Assembly: GCA_963576475.1 (NCBI GenBank)
Contig: OY754969.1
Coordinates: 29,611,388 to 29,675,387 of the forward strand
Source of the DNA: Molanna angustata
Taxonomy: Eukaryota; Arthropoda; Insecta; Trichoptera; Molannidae
Direction: 5' to 3'
Length of the DNA: 64,000 bases
The translations under genes and the position numbers were made by a program. Shown piece after piece: positions 47,841 to 60,882 of this stretch. How positions within the stretch are numbered: the stretch's first letter is position 1; every line of letters starts with the position of its first letter. The notes below the pieces were generated by a model. That model ran no database searches and was not told where the DNA came from. It worked only from the letters and a program-made list of their open reading frames with translations.

Positions 47841-48045
47841 TCGGCCTTTGTGGCTCAGTTGGTTAGGTATCTGACTGCTGATCCAAGGGTCCCGGGTTCG
47901 ATTCCCGGTGGAGACACAGTTTTTAAAATTGTGTTTTCAGTCTGGATCTGTGAGACGATAAATATCGTAAGTCTCCAGAATGTGGCAACTTGTTATTGGG
48001 TGCGTGTTAAACAATTATATAAATAAAAATAAATTTGATTTGATT
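47841..48045 (+). mobile_element. SINE family 1, tRNA-headed
   Basis: TGTGGCTCAGTTGGTTAGGT (A-box region) and GGGTTCGATTCCCGG (B box) form a tRNA-like head. The body contains CAGTCTGGATCTGTGAGACG and TTGTTATTGGGTGCG, and the tail is AAATAAAAATAAATTTGATT. Copies at 57094-57262 and 38740-38903 share head and body. Confidence 0.85.
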
Positions 48046-48054
48046 AATAATTGA

Positions 48055-48670
48055 TTCAGTAATTCTTAAACAAATACAAACTAAAAATCGTAATTTACAT
48101 GTAGGATATATTGATTATAAAAAAGCTTTTGATAGTGTACCGCACTCGTGGCTTACAAAAATATTAAAAATATACAAAAATAGCCCAATTTTAATAAACT
48201 TTTTAAAATGTATTATGTTAGGCTGGAATACAGATTAAAAAATAAATTTAAATTCTAATAAAATATCTATTCCAGGAATTAAAATTAAACGCGGAATTTT
48301 TCAGGGAGATTCATTGAGTCCACTTTGGTTTTGTTTAGCTCTTAATCCGCTTTCTAAAATGTTAAATAAATCTAAGTATGGAATAAAAATTAACGGTCAT
48401 CCACCTGATTCAGAATTAGAAAAAAATGCTAAATCTGATTCAGAATTAGAAAAAATGATTAGGATAATAAAAGCATTTTCAGATGATATTAGAATGTCTT
48501 TCGGTTTAGATAAATGTAAAACGTTACATGTTGAAAAGAGTAAAATACTAGAAATGGGTGGAGATATACAGAGAATTTTTCAAATAGATAGTTTGAAAGG
48601 GTTGGAGGTTTATAAATATCTAGGTTATCCGCACTCTAACAAATTAGACCACACTAAAATAAAAAAAAGA
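48055..48670 (+). pseudogene. RLE-LINE RT, catalytic box deleted
   Basis: IDYKKAFDSVPHSWL is the RT palm start. After an in-frame TAA near 48237 come IKRGIFQGDSLSPLWF and NPLSKMLN. The YxDD box should follow but is missing: the frame runs from a DSELEKN repeat straight to SDSELEKMIRIIKAFS and FGLDKCKTLHV, which lie after the box in intact relatives. The nucleotide repeat TGATTCAGAATTAGAAAAAA flanks the gap. Frameshift near 48665. Confidence 0.8.
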
Positions 48671-49690
48671 TATTAATATAAAATTTAAAGATAGGATAGC
48701 GAAAATATTAAAATGCAATCTGTCAGCTAAAAACTTAACTAAATCTATTAATACTTGGGCAATACCGATATTGACATATTCTTTTAGAATTATTAAATGG
48801 TCAAAAACAGATTTAAATAGTTTAGAAAGAACAATTAGAACGTGTTTTACTAAATTTCGTTGTCATCATCCTAATTCCGCGATTGAACGAATCAATTTGC
48901 CTAGGAATTTAGGAGGTAGGGGTATAATAAAAATAACATCGTTACATAATAATCAAATCGAATCGCTAAAATCTTTCTTTCACAAAAAATCTGAGAGTTC
49001 TTTAATGCATAAAGTTATCTGTGAGGCGGACAAAAATTTAACAACATTAAATTTAAATTACGAGAATGCCAATAACAATATTATAAATATAAATGACGAC
49101 CTTCTAAATTCGTGGCTAAATAAAATAATTCATTCTGTACATCCAAAATTTCTCAACCAATCTTATGTTGACAAAAATTGGTCAAACAAATGGTTCAGTA
49201 TTGGTGATTTGGACGCGGATTTAGAAGGTTTTATAATAGCGATTCAGGATAGAGTAATAAAAACTAAAAATTATCAAAAATATATAATAAAAGACATAAA
49301 TGTAGTAGATGATAGTTGTAGGAAATGTTTGGCTTTTCCGGAAACAATCGAGCATATAATATCGGGCTGTTCTTTTCTCGCGCAATCAGAATATACATTT
49401 AGACATAACCAAGTAGCGAAAATAATACACCAATATAAATTAATTGACGCGATAAACATAAAACCATATTATGAATATGATCCGATTTCATTTTTAGTAA
49501 ATAATAATATTTCGCTTTATTACGATAAAACAATATTAACTGACCCGTCAATTCAACATAACAGACCCGATTTAATAATACATGATAAAATTAAAAAAAT
49601 AACATATATTTGCGACGTGGCTATTCCAAATTCTAGTAATATTATAAAAACTTTTGATGAAAAAATTAGAAAATACACCTCTAGGTAACG
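48666..49690 (+). pseudogene. RLE-LINE RT thumb, zinc motif and restriction-like endonuclease
   Basis: Open frame to 49688: LTYSFRIIKWSKTDLNSLE and NLPRNLGGRGIIKI, then the CCHC motif CRKCLAFPETIEHIISGC, and NRPDLIIHDKIKKITYICDV with the PD and D of a PD-(D/E)XK nuclease. Domain order is that of R2/R4-type elements, which nick specific targets. The ATG at 48771 is internal. The C-terminus may be shifted after 49688. Confidence 0.82.
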
Positions 49691-50157
49691 AGATTAAAAG
49701 ACTTTGGCATTCTCGTAAAATAATAATATTACCGTTCATTATTTCAGCCACTGGCATTATTCCCAAAATCGTTAATGCGTAATTTAGAAATTATAGTTTT
49801 ATCGAAAAACTTAATAATAAAAATGCAAAAAAAGGTAATAATGAATACATGTAGAATTGTTAAAGATTTTTTAAACGTTAATATTCGGGAATCAGTAGGG
49901 TTGTTAGGTAGTATAGAGACCTCCTCAGAGCCTAATCCTTTGATATGTTAAGTATCTGGATGGGTGAACTATTCCCAATTGAAAGCTTGATGATGCGTTT
50001 GTTACATTTTATTTTGCTCTTTTAAATAAATTACAATTTACGCATTGATCTGGTAATTCTTTTGAGGAAGTGTATAATGGTAATAATAATAATTGAGTGT
50101 TATTATTTGTAGTGCTTAATTGTTATTAATATCATTAGTAAATCGGCCAGCGCCGCG

Positions 50158-51704
50158 TATAAAAAAAATATTACATTGTAAACAGTTAATGTTATATGGA
50201 ATATATCACCTCACTAGACCTAGGTCTGTTTGAGGTCATACTATTTTTTATTAATTTTTGTCATGGTGTATGTATGATGTATGTAGTGAATATAATAAGT
50301 GATAATATGCAAAGGAATGTGAATATCATGTGTGTAAGTGGAAATTGTCTCATATATGTGTATTGTATATCGTCTACAGCTAAAGCATATTATCATTTTT
50401 TGATGTAGGTCAAATGATTTACTGATTCATTTATTCCTCTATCAAAGAGCCACTTGGTCACCAATTTTGCCACTTGGGGAGATTGAGTTGGCAGAGTTCG
50501 GGATTGTTTTGTTATATATTCTTGAGCCTAGGAAATTAATATATCTTTGGGGAAATGTCGTCTGTGTAAGAGTTGGCTGTAGAAGTCTCCAGAATTTGTA
50601 TAGACAATTATTCAATTGTAATAATTGTCTATACAAATAATAGTAACGATCGCAATCAGGTATATCATAATTACTAGATTATTCTATGTTCTTTGTCCTA
50701 AGAAGTCGTAAAATTTGACTAAACTAATTATACTGACTAATATTTTTCTATTATACAAACTATTAGTGATGACGTTGACTGCAAAAAATATTGAATACCT
50801 ACAATACAAGTAGGTATATTTGAGTAGGAAGTTATTCGAAGAATCTTTAAGTGGACAATGGAATGTGGCCAAAGGCTTTACAATAAAGAGATCTATGTAA
50901 GTATCTATGTCTTATTCAATGAATCACATATCATTAGATTTATTAGTAATAGTTGAACATCCATGTTTAATTATTTGTAGCTTTCTGTGCATTTAATTTG
51001 TACAGTGGGCTTATTGCCAAACGAGAATTTCTTCCAAACAACCGAAAAATCGAGTTAATGCTAAATATACAAAAAGAAACTAAAAACAATTTGAAACGAA
51101 GAATTCAAAAAGAAATTATGAAGCGAAGAATTCAAAAGAAACGGAGACTTGAGAAGAAAGCGAAGAATTCAAAAAGAAACTAAAAATAATTTGAAACACT
51201 TTCTAATATTACATTCATCTCCAGTTTGTAGATCATATTCATTTTTGTATGTGTTATTTGTTTTGTGTTATGGTTTTGATGATGTTTTTATTTATATATT
51301 TTTATTATTTTATTTATTTTAAATTTAAATTCTTTTTGTATTTCTTGTGGTATTGAAATGTTTTTTTTTAAATTTTGTTAATTAGTCATTTAATTTTAGT
51401 TAAGTATTTTTATTGTGTAAGCAAAGAGCCGCTGTTTTCCTAAACACAAACTTCCACCTTAAATTAGGAAAGGAAACATTAATGAGTTGTTCTATGGCAA
51501 TCACATGACAAAAAAAAGAAGATTACAGAAGAAAAAGAAAAAACGTTAAAAAGCGTGAAAATAAGACCAGGTCATAGCAATGATAGGAACACAAAAGGAA
51601 AGGAGAGGAAGAAGAATATTTATAAAAAGTTTATTATTTATACTAATTCCAATATATCTTTCAAAAGGTCCCTTCAATTGACCTATCCTAAAGTAAATAA
51701 ATAT
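50158..51704. other. AT-rich intergenic DNA
   Basis: A 19-bp hairpin at 50594-50638 and a short GAA-rich stretch (51080-51185, AAGCGAAGAATTCAAAAG repeated) are the only structures seen. Confidence 0.4.
50594..50638. repeat. Perfect 19-bp-stem hairpin
   Basis: ATTTGTATAGACAATTATT at 50594-50612 is the exact inverse of 50620-50638; loop of 7 bases. Length is in the range of a microRNA-like or small MITE hairpin, but nothing else supports either. Confidence 0.75.
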
Positions 51705-51917
51705 ATTAATAATAAACACTTCTTTACACCCTGTGCAAGTGGCGACTTTATTGCCATATGGCAATTTCTTCCAACAAACCAATGTTTTCAACCCAGAGAA
51801 GCAATATTTTAGTGAGAAATGTATTCGAATAAGTTTATCCTCTGCTGGGGATCGAAATCAGGACGCTCGCACAGAAGCCAAATGAATTACCAACTGATTT
51901 GCCACGACGGTTGGCAC
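51705..51917 (-). mobile_element. SINE family 2, minus strand
   Basis: Minus strand has the head with GTGGCAAATCAGTTGGTAA, a degraded B box, and the body CTTCTCTGGGTTGAAAACA and ATTGCCATATGGCAATAAAG. Matches 13758-13966. Confidence 0.8.
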
Positions 51918-52120
51918 AGTTAATTCATTAGGTACACGAATTATATATTTTTTTAAATTGAAGCACGACACATGCATGAATCCCCATACATCAGTCTCAT
52001 CTCACCTTATATTTTATTATTTACCATATTTACTACTCTTTAAAACCACAGAGAAAGGAGTATACCTACAGAGCTGACATAAGCTACGACTTTAGCCCGG
52101 GAGATTGTTACACAAAGTGA

Positions 52121-52805
52121 GGTGGAACTAGGGTTGCCAGACGTCCTTTATTTCAGACCCAAAAATTGATTTTGTCCTTTAATTTGAAATCTTCAATAAA
52201 GGACAATACTTTGTCCTTTAATTTCTCTCTCCTAACGAAAATTATCGACGGTAAAAAGTGTGAAAGTGTTCTTGAAAATTGGATTCAGATTCTCAAATCT
52301 ACGGATGAAAACAAGAATCTGCTAAAAATAATACAATACGTATTTTCCATCCCAGTTTTTAACGCCCAGGCCGAAAGGATTTTTTCCTTGTGTACGAATA
52401 CGTGGACCAAAAACCGAAATAAGTTAGATATTGACACTGTAAAAGCAGAACTACAAATAAAGTCTAACTTCAATATGAAATGCAAACAATTTTATAATTT
52501 CATTATAGAAAATGAGGAAGCTCTTAGAGCAGCCAAAAGTAATACCAAGTATACTATCAAATGAAAAAAGACTAATTATGGTCGTACTACTTACTTGGCT
52601 TCGAGTCAAACTACGTTACATTGCGTATTAATATTGTTTTTTTTATTAATAAATGTCGCTACTGATACCATAACAGCATTTTATTTAAAAAAATATTGAT
52701 ATTTTAATTTTCATTCCATGTCCTTTATTTTCATCCTATGTCCTTTATTTAATCGTATCAAATCCTCTAATACATAAAATGGAAGCTGGCAACCCTAGGT
52801 GGAAC
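52121..52805. mobile_element. hAT-type element with 8-bp target duplication
   Basis: Element 52129-52797 (669 bp) has perfect 12-bp ends TAGGGTTGCCAG and CTGGCAACCCTA, flanked by GGTGGAAC at 52121-52128 and 52798-52805. An 8-bp duplication is diagnostic of hAT and a few related superfamilies. Subterminal TCCTTTATTT/TCCTTTAATTT motifs repeat near both ends. It carries only the C-terminal part of a transposase. Confidence 0.9.
52166..52564 (+). pseudogene. hAT transposase C-terminal dimerisation domain
   Basis: 132-codon frame with no N-terminal BED or catalytic domain. VFSIPVFNAQAERIFSL, then WTKNRNKLDIDTVKAELQIK is the conserved hAT C-terminal dimerisation region (usually S/N-A-x-x-ER-x-FS). 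The element is therefore an internal-deletion derivative. The short protein might still be made, but nothing here shows expression. Confidence 0.85.
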
Positions 52806-53164
52806 GGAAGTATCCCAAACACATTCAATGTTTAAATCATATTATATTGATGACGCATTTATATAGCAGTGAAAGTATTAGCTTTTCAAAATTTAAATCC
52901 CTTTGTTAACAATATGTACCTACCTACCGTTTAATATTAGTGTTGAGTAAATTTTCATTCGGACCATTCCGAAAATATTCAAATACTTACGCTATATTGA
53001 TTGCCACCAAATCTTGGTGGCATAGTCACGTGGTGTGTACCAAGAAATTTTGCTTATGTCATTTCTATAGATTACATATCGGTCTGTGTTTAAAATATGT
53101 TATCCTCATAATGAAAAATTAAAAAAGCAATTAAATAAAAGTAAATATAAATTATTTAATTATG
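52806..53164. other. AT-rich spacer
   Basis: No gene or repeat recognised. Confidence 0.4.
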
Positions 53165-53547
53165 TCGTTAATTATGTCAGCCACTGGCATTATTCCAAAT
53201 TCATAAAGCCCTGATTTAGAAAACTTGATTTATCGTAAAAAAATAATAATAAAAATGCAAAAATCGGTAATAATCAATACATGCAGAATCGTTAAAAATA
53301 TTTTAAACGTTGATAGGTAGGATAGGGACCTCATCAGAGTCTAATCCTTTGATATGTTACATAATTATCTGGATATGGGTGAATTGGGAATGCTTGATCG
53401 GTGCGTTTGTTGCATTTTAATAATTTACAATTTACGCATCGATATGCTAACTCTTTTAAGGAAGTGTATAATGGTAATAATAATAATTCAGTGTTATTAT
53501 CTGTAGAACTTAATTGTTATTGTCTTTAATAATTTGACCAACGCCGC
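53165..53547 (+). mobile_element. 3' UTR fragment of the RLE-group LINE
   Basis: Matches about 49740-50157: CAGCCACTGGCATTATTCC, then AGCCTAATCC/AGTCTAATCC with TTTGATATGTTA, AGGAAGTGTATAATGGTAAT, ending CAACGCCGC. No coding part, so a very short 5'-truncated insertion. Confidence 0.85.
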
Positions 53548-53954
53548 AAAAATGTATCTAATAATATGCTTTCGCCATGTGCTGAGTAGTCATGGCGAAA
53601 CCATTTTAGGTTGGTATATTTGAGTAGCTCAATAGAATTTCATTTAATCCATTTTCAATCTCGTTAGTTATGAGCAAAAGTTGTCTGTCTTGGTCCTGTA
53701 TTTGCTTATCACTACACATCTTACATACATCATTCATATATTTATTAATAAAATGACATCACGCCAGTTAATTGATGATAATGTTCGTCATTTATAAATA
53801 AATATTTACGTATTAGTTTCCTGCTATATTAATACAATTTTAGGAAGAATTTAAAATTATTAAGAAACCTATTTTTAAGGCAATTCATCATCCTGCAAAG
53901 AGTGCTTTGTGATCTAGAATACCTACTTAGTACGCATTAAATATTATTATATTA

Positions 53955-56336
<2,382 letters not shown>

Positions 56337-56557
56337 CAATATGCCAAGATAATAAATAAAAAATAAATAGTACCTACTTAAATACGTATTTATGTTACTC
56401 ATAGATGATAATCATATGATATACCTACTAGATGTCGCAGTTAACAAATTTTGTATGAATCAAAGTGAGGATTTTTGACAACCAGGTGAGCAGACCACAT
56501 CATTTTTTCTATAGAGAATAACGACTAATGTGAATTTTTACGGATTCATTTGTCGAA

Positions 56558-56705
56558 AAAAACACTTTCATTAAGATTAGAGAACAGTTATCTAGGAAGT
56601 GTTGAAATGTATGGAAAACTGCAATATGTTACCAACCAAGACGTCAAAAGCGCGATATACCATGACTCAATCATTGCACATTGCACAGAGTACTCCATCC
56701 AGTAG
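56558..56705 (-). repeat. Unclassified dispersed repeat, copy 2
   Basis: Inverse match to 19905-20045: TTGTCGAAAAAAACACTTTC, TTATCTAGGAAGTGTTGAAA, ACGTCAAAAGCGCGATAT and AGAGTACTCCATCCAGTA. Confidence 0.6.
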
Positions 56706-57093
56706 GTATATTATATGGAAATCTTTGGTGTAACTACGTATATTATTGCTTAAGTCGACAAATACTAATGCGTGAAAATAAAAATATTCGCATTTTTGGT
56801 AGGTATTATAAAAAGTGGGTTAGTGAAAATAATGTTATCTATTATAAGTATATGATTTCAAATAAAAACTATTACGCAAACGAATCTTTTTTCTACGAAT
56901 AAGTAGCAGACAAATATTTTTTTTATAAAAAACAAGTATTTACTTACAAAACTTTCTCTCGCAAAATATAATATGTAGGTAGGTACACAAAAATCGGATT
57001 GGACCAAATCATTAGCATCCGGTTATTGGTGAAAAATTGACTATATTTTATTTTGTCTTACTTCTCGGATAACTAAAAGGTAGTATGTCAAAT

Positions 57094-57262
57094 ATAAATT
57101 TAACACGCACCCAATAACAATTTGCTACATTCTGGAGATATTAATCGTCTCACAAATCCAGACTGAAAACACAATTAAAAATGTGTCTCCACCGGGAATC
57201 GAACCCGGGACCTTCGAATTAGCAGTCAGATACCTAACCAACTGAGCCACGAAGGCCGACAA
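57094..57262 (-). mobile_element. SINE family 1, minus strand
   Basis: Minus strand has GTGGCTCAGTTGGTTAGGTA, then GGGTTCGATTCCCGG and GGAGACACAT, followed by the family body (TCTGGATTTGTGAGACG, TTGTTATTGGGTGCG). Close match to 47841-48045. Confidence 0.85.
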
Positions 57263-57297
57263 TGTATGAGCATACAACGGAATCCGATCTAAACAAC

Positions 57298-57395
57298 CGT
57301 CACGTGACAATTGCCAATTCCATTAAGTTATCTTATCTTGTTTCTTTTCTTGAGCTAAATGACATGTTGTCTAGGGGGGCTGATATATTGATTTG
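57298..57395 (+). repeat. Unclassified repeat, copy 1 (CACGTGAC...TCTAGGGGGGC)
   Basis: CGTCACGTGAC, AATTCCATTAAGTTATCTT, TTTTCTTGAGCTAAATGACA and GTTGTCTAGGGGGGC recur with differences at 63601-63690. Confidence 0.6.
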
Positions 57396-57663
57396 ATTAC
57401 TCTGGACCTTTGTAGATAACTTTACGTTAATCCAATATACAATTATAAATAAACAACTGCACACAATTGACACAATTAGGTAAAATTGTCGCAAATATCT
57501 TGAGCCGTTTCGCCGAGAAGGGGGGCGATTTGCACGTAAACCAACGAAACAAATAGACACAAATTTGCGCTCTGCACACCCGCAAGCCTAGTTCAAGATA
57601 TTTGATAACACAGTGTAATAAATATGATTTTTTTATTGTTTCAATTCCACGAACATTCAATAC

Positions 57664-57815
57664 GCCACCCGCCGTGGCACAATTGGTAAGCCGATATTCT
57701 TCTATGCGGGCGTCCTGGGTTCGACCCACAGAAGAGGAGAAATTTATTCATTTCTCGCGCAAATATTGCTTCTCTGGGCTGGAAACACTGATTAGTTGTA
57801 ATAAATTAAAATTGC
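57664..57815 (+). mobile_element. SINE family 2, 3'-truncated
   Basis: CCGTGGCACAATTGGTAAGC, GGGTTCGACCCACAG and the CTTCTCTGGGCTGGAAACAC body. Its end merges with the inverted-repeat block at 57785-57905. Confidence 0.8.
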
Positions 57816-57905
57816 CACTTATCAGTGCAATTACAACTAATCAGTGCAATTCATTACAACACTGATTAGTTGTAATAAATTGCACTGATTAGTTGTAATA
57901 TTGAT
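57785..57905. repeat. Clustered inverted and direct repeats of ACTGATTAGTTGTAAT
   Basis: ACTGATTAGTTGTAATAAATT occurs in direct orientation at about 57787, 57863 and 57886, and inverted (ATTACAACTAATCAGTG) at about 57832, giving several possible hairpins at the end of the SINE. Confidence 0.7.
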
Positions 57906-57959
57906 AGTTGAAATGTGAACTAATTCAATAGGTAACTACTATTATTTTTAATATTTTTT

Positions 57960-58866
57960 AATTGTTTGCAAGCCATTTCACTCAATTGATACACTCAAAG
58001 TACTATATTTGTCATATGTTAGAAGTCGGGTTGAATACGCGAGCACGGTGTGGAATCCCCATTATAATATACATATTGATCAAATCGAGCGTGTACAAAA
58101 GAAGTTTGTAAAACACCTTGACTATAGATCACATACGTATATATATACTGACTACCCTGCTCGCTGTGTGAAATATTCATTACCCACTTTACAGAAGAGG
58201 CGTACAATCAGAGACATGATGTTTCTTTATAACATATTGAATAATCGGGTTGATACTCCTTATTTATTAGGGAAAATTAACCTTCGAGTCCCTGCGCGTT
58301 TAACAAGGAGTCACGACTTATTCAATGTGCCTGTTCTTAGAACTAATTATGCCGGAAATGCTTTTGTACATAGAGCATGTAAACAGTTTGATGCAAAGTT
58401 CGAGGGTCTTGACATGTTTGGCACACCGAGCGTATTTAAGAGTATGTTGAGGCTTTCTCAGTGATTGATTTTATATTCCTAATTTTCCCCTTCTATTCCT
58501 ATCCATTGTCCTGTCCCAAACCTCCTAGCTTGTATGCATCTATTTTATGTTTACTTAATATTAATTTGTTTTGTTTTTTTTGTTTCTTATCCTTGTAAGG
58601 TTTTTAAATTTTGTCATTTTGCATGTAGGTATATGCCCACGGAAATTTTCCTTTTTTTATACAAACATATTTTTTCTATGGGTATATACATAATTATATA
58701 GAGTTATATATTATATATAGTTATATATTTTGATTGTATGACCGTAACATAGTAATTGGCGTTACAATCTTAGTTTTTGTATTAATTAATTCATTTTGAA
58801 AATATATGTTATATTATAAAACTGTATGTAACCTTAAGAAATAAATAAATAAATAAAAATAAATAA
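57960..58866 (+). mobile_element. 5'-truncated Jockey/CR1-like LINE 3' end
   Basis: C-terminal RT remnant (58009-58464), 3' UTR and an (AAAT)n tail at about 58842-58866. Tail type and protein resemble the LINE at 20074-25032 but on the plus strand. Confidence 0.8.
58009..58464 (+). pseudogene. LINE RT C-terminal fragment
   Basis: VRSRVEYASTVWNPHYNIHI, RVQKKFVKHLDY, RRTIRDMMFLYNILNN and FNVPVLRTNYAGNAFVHRAC are post-catalytic motifs shared with residues about 830-960 of the ORF2 at 21581-24601. Catalytic residues are absent. Confidence 0.8.
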
Positions 58867-58953
58867 TTTAGTGAAGCAAGAGTTTGACCATCGTGATAAG
58901 AGTGGAATGTCGTTTGATTTATTTGCTGGAATTCTATGTTTAATTCCTAATAT

Positions 58954-59274
58954 TCCAACTGTCGATTCGTTCAAGAGAATGAAATTCTATTGAAGGAAGA
59001 GGCAGTATAAATTCAAGATGCGTGTACGAAGGAAAATTTTGTATGGCGTAGTGGACTTTTTGCATGCTAATAACACCAACTAGAGGCCTCGCAGCATATA
59101 TTCCAACTGTCGATTCGTTCAAGATAATGAAATTCTATTGAAGGAAGAGGCAGTATGAATTCAAGATGCGTGTACGAAGGAACATTTTGTATGGCGTAGT
59201 GGACTTTTTGCATGCTAATCCAACTGTCGATTCGTTCATTCGGTCAATTCAATTCTCTGAATGAATCGACATTA
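58954..59274 (+). repeat. Head-to-tail array of Helitron-repeat 5' ends
   Basis: Three truncated 5' ends begin TCCAACTGTCGATTCGTTCA at 58954, 59102 and 59219, each running 56-148 bases before the next begins. The full copy at 59275 follows. Confidence 0.75.
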
Positions 59275-60267
59275 TCCAACTGTCGATTTGTTCAGGAGAA
59301 CTTTGTTCTCTTAACATATCGACAATGTTTCAAGCCAGGATACGCGAGAATTGTATGCAGAGGTGTACTTTTTTCACGGCTTTTCCAACTTTGAAGTCAA
59401 AAAACACCAACTTAGAGGCTTCGCAGCATATATGTTCCATACACGGATTTACTCAGAATTCGGAGTAAAACATTGTGTGTGTGTGTGTGTGTGTGTCTGT
59501 GTGTCCGTCCCCCCCTTATAACTTTTGATCCGCTCAATTTACAGAGCCCAAATTTTCACAATATATAGACAGTTATAGTCTTACAAAACTTTTATACTGA
59601 GAATTGTGAATTTTTGTTTCAGTCAGGGGTTATCAACTTTTGAAATTTTGATTTATTTTTCCATATATCTCAGAAACCGTAAAAGCTAGAACGCTGAAAT
59701 TTGGTATAAACATAGACAAATACAAAATCTCAAATTAGTTTTTTTTTAATTCCAGGGTTTCTCAAACATTTTTTATTGAGAAAAATATTTTTTTTTATGA
59801 TAAATTTATGAGTTTAACTGCCTATATTTCCATTTTTTTTAAATATCAAAAAAGCCGTATAATTTAATAATTTAATTTTCTATAAAAAATATTAACATTG
59901 TATCAGCACATATCAAATTTTTTTTAATAATTTTTATAAAAATTGAATTTAGTGACGACATTGCTTCATACAATTTGTATGGCAATCGCCTACACACAAT
60001 ATCTAAGAAGACTTAATTGCTTGATACTAATCTCCAAACATACATACATACCATCATACTGTTTTCATATTCTGGGTAGGATCAAAGGACTGACCTCCAT
60101 ACTATCCTATCTTGACATACATACCTAGGTACATGTGTTGTATAGAAAACCAAATATCTTAAAATATTAAATAATTTGTATTTATGGGTTTATAGTTTGG
60201 TACTTATTCTTCAACTATACATACTATCGCTATCTACAGTTGGATCTCATGCGTTACATGCAACTAG
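59275..60267 (+). mobile_element. Helitron/Helentron-type repeat, complete copy
   Basis: Starts TCCAACTGTCGATTTG, has a short (TG)n core (about 59473-59503) and ends with CTACAGTTGG, a hairpin with one change (CATGCGTTACATG) and GCAACTAG, followed by T. Confidence 0.8.
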
Positions 60268-60769
60268 TTATATTTAATACAGCTACTCTCCACAACTGTT
60301 GAGATATTTAAACAAATATAGTTGAGTATATCTACTTACTATCAAAACCCGGCGGACGTTATCCTGCCTGTATATTATTATTTACCTACAAAAATGGTTG
60401 AAATGTATGTTTTGTATTATTTGTAAGATTATCTAAATTCTCTTATTATGTATCGTTTTTTTCAGTCCCTTCCGTCCCTTTTCAGTCCAGTCATTCTTGT
60501 ATGAGATATCAAATAAATAAATATATTTAAATTCAAAAAAATTATCGTACTCTGAACAAATACTCAATGTTTCATTGCAATATCAATTATATCATTTTTC
60601 AAAAAAATGTGTAAATATCGAATAAATAAAATTATAATAAAAAAACCTTCTCGGGTGTGCGCTGAACAAATCCCCAAAGTTTCATCGCAATCGGATGTAC
60701 GGTATAGTTCATCCGCCACATACAAAAAATCATATATACCAACATCCGTTTATCATAATAATAATAATT
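60268..60769. other. AT-rich DNA with a common-repeat motif
   Basis: 60640-60720 contains CCCCAAAGTTTCATCGCAATCGG, similar to CACCAAAGTTTCATTTTAATCGG at 41140 in copy A of the long repeat. No gene. Confidence 0.4.
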
Positions 60770-60882
60770 AAGTAACACTTCCTTGCATCCTGCGCAAGTG
60801 GCGAGCTTATTGCCATAGGATCGAACCCAGGACGCCCGCACAGAAACCAAACGTCTTGCTTACCGTGCCACGGCGGTCGGCC
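60770..60882 (-). mobile_element. SINE family 2, internally deleted
   Basis: Minus strand: head GCACGGTAAGCAAGACG, GGGCGTCCTGGGTTCGATCC, then directly ATGGCAATAAGCTCGCCACT. The CTTCTCTGGGCTGG block is missing. Confidence 0.75.

Larger units (their letters stand above)
48055..50157 (+). mobile_element. 5'-truncated LINE of the RLE (R2/R4) group
   Basis: Coding remnants at 48055-49690 and a 3' UTR to about 50157, ending CGCCGC plus an A-rich run. A second 3' end of the same family is at 53165-53547. The protein ends in a CCHC motif and a restriction-like endonuclease instead of an N-terminal AP-endonuclease. Confidence 0.8.

Noticed and set aside
47850..47920. tRNA gene (also at 13765, 15320, 57185, 57670)
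   Set aside because: A and B boxes are present but acceptor stems do not pair and each is followed by a SINE body, so they are SINE heads.
50196..50408. 70-codon ORF after the RLE-LINE 3' end
   Set aside because: AT-rich frame without motif, splice signals or second copy.
51080..51185. Basic KRRIQK-rich ORF as a nuclear protein
   Set aside because: Low-complexity GAA/AAG repeats explain the composition.
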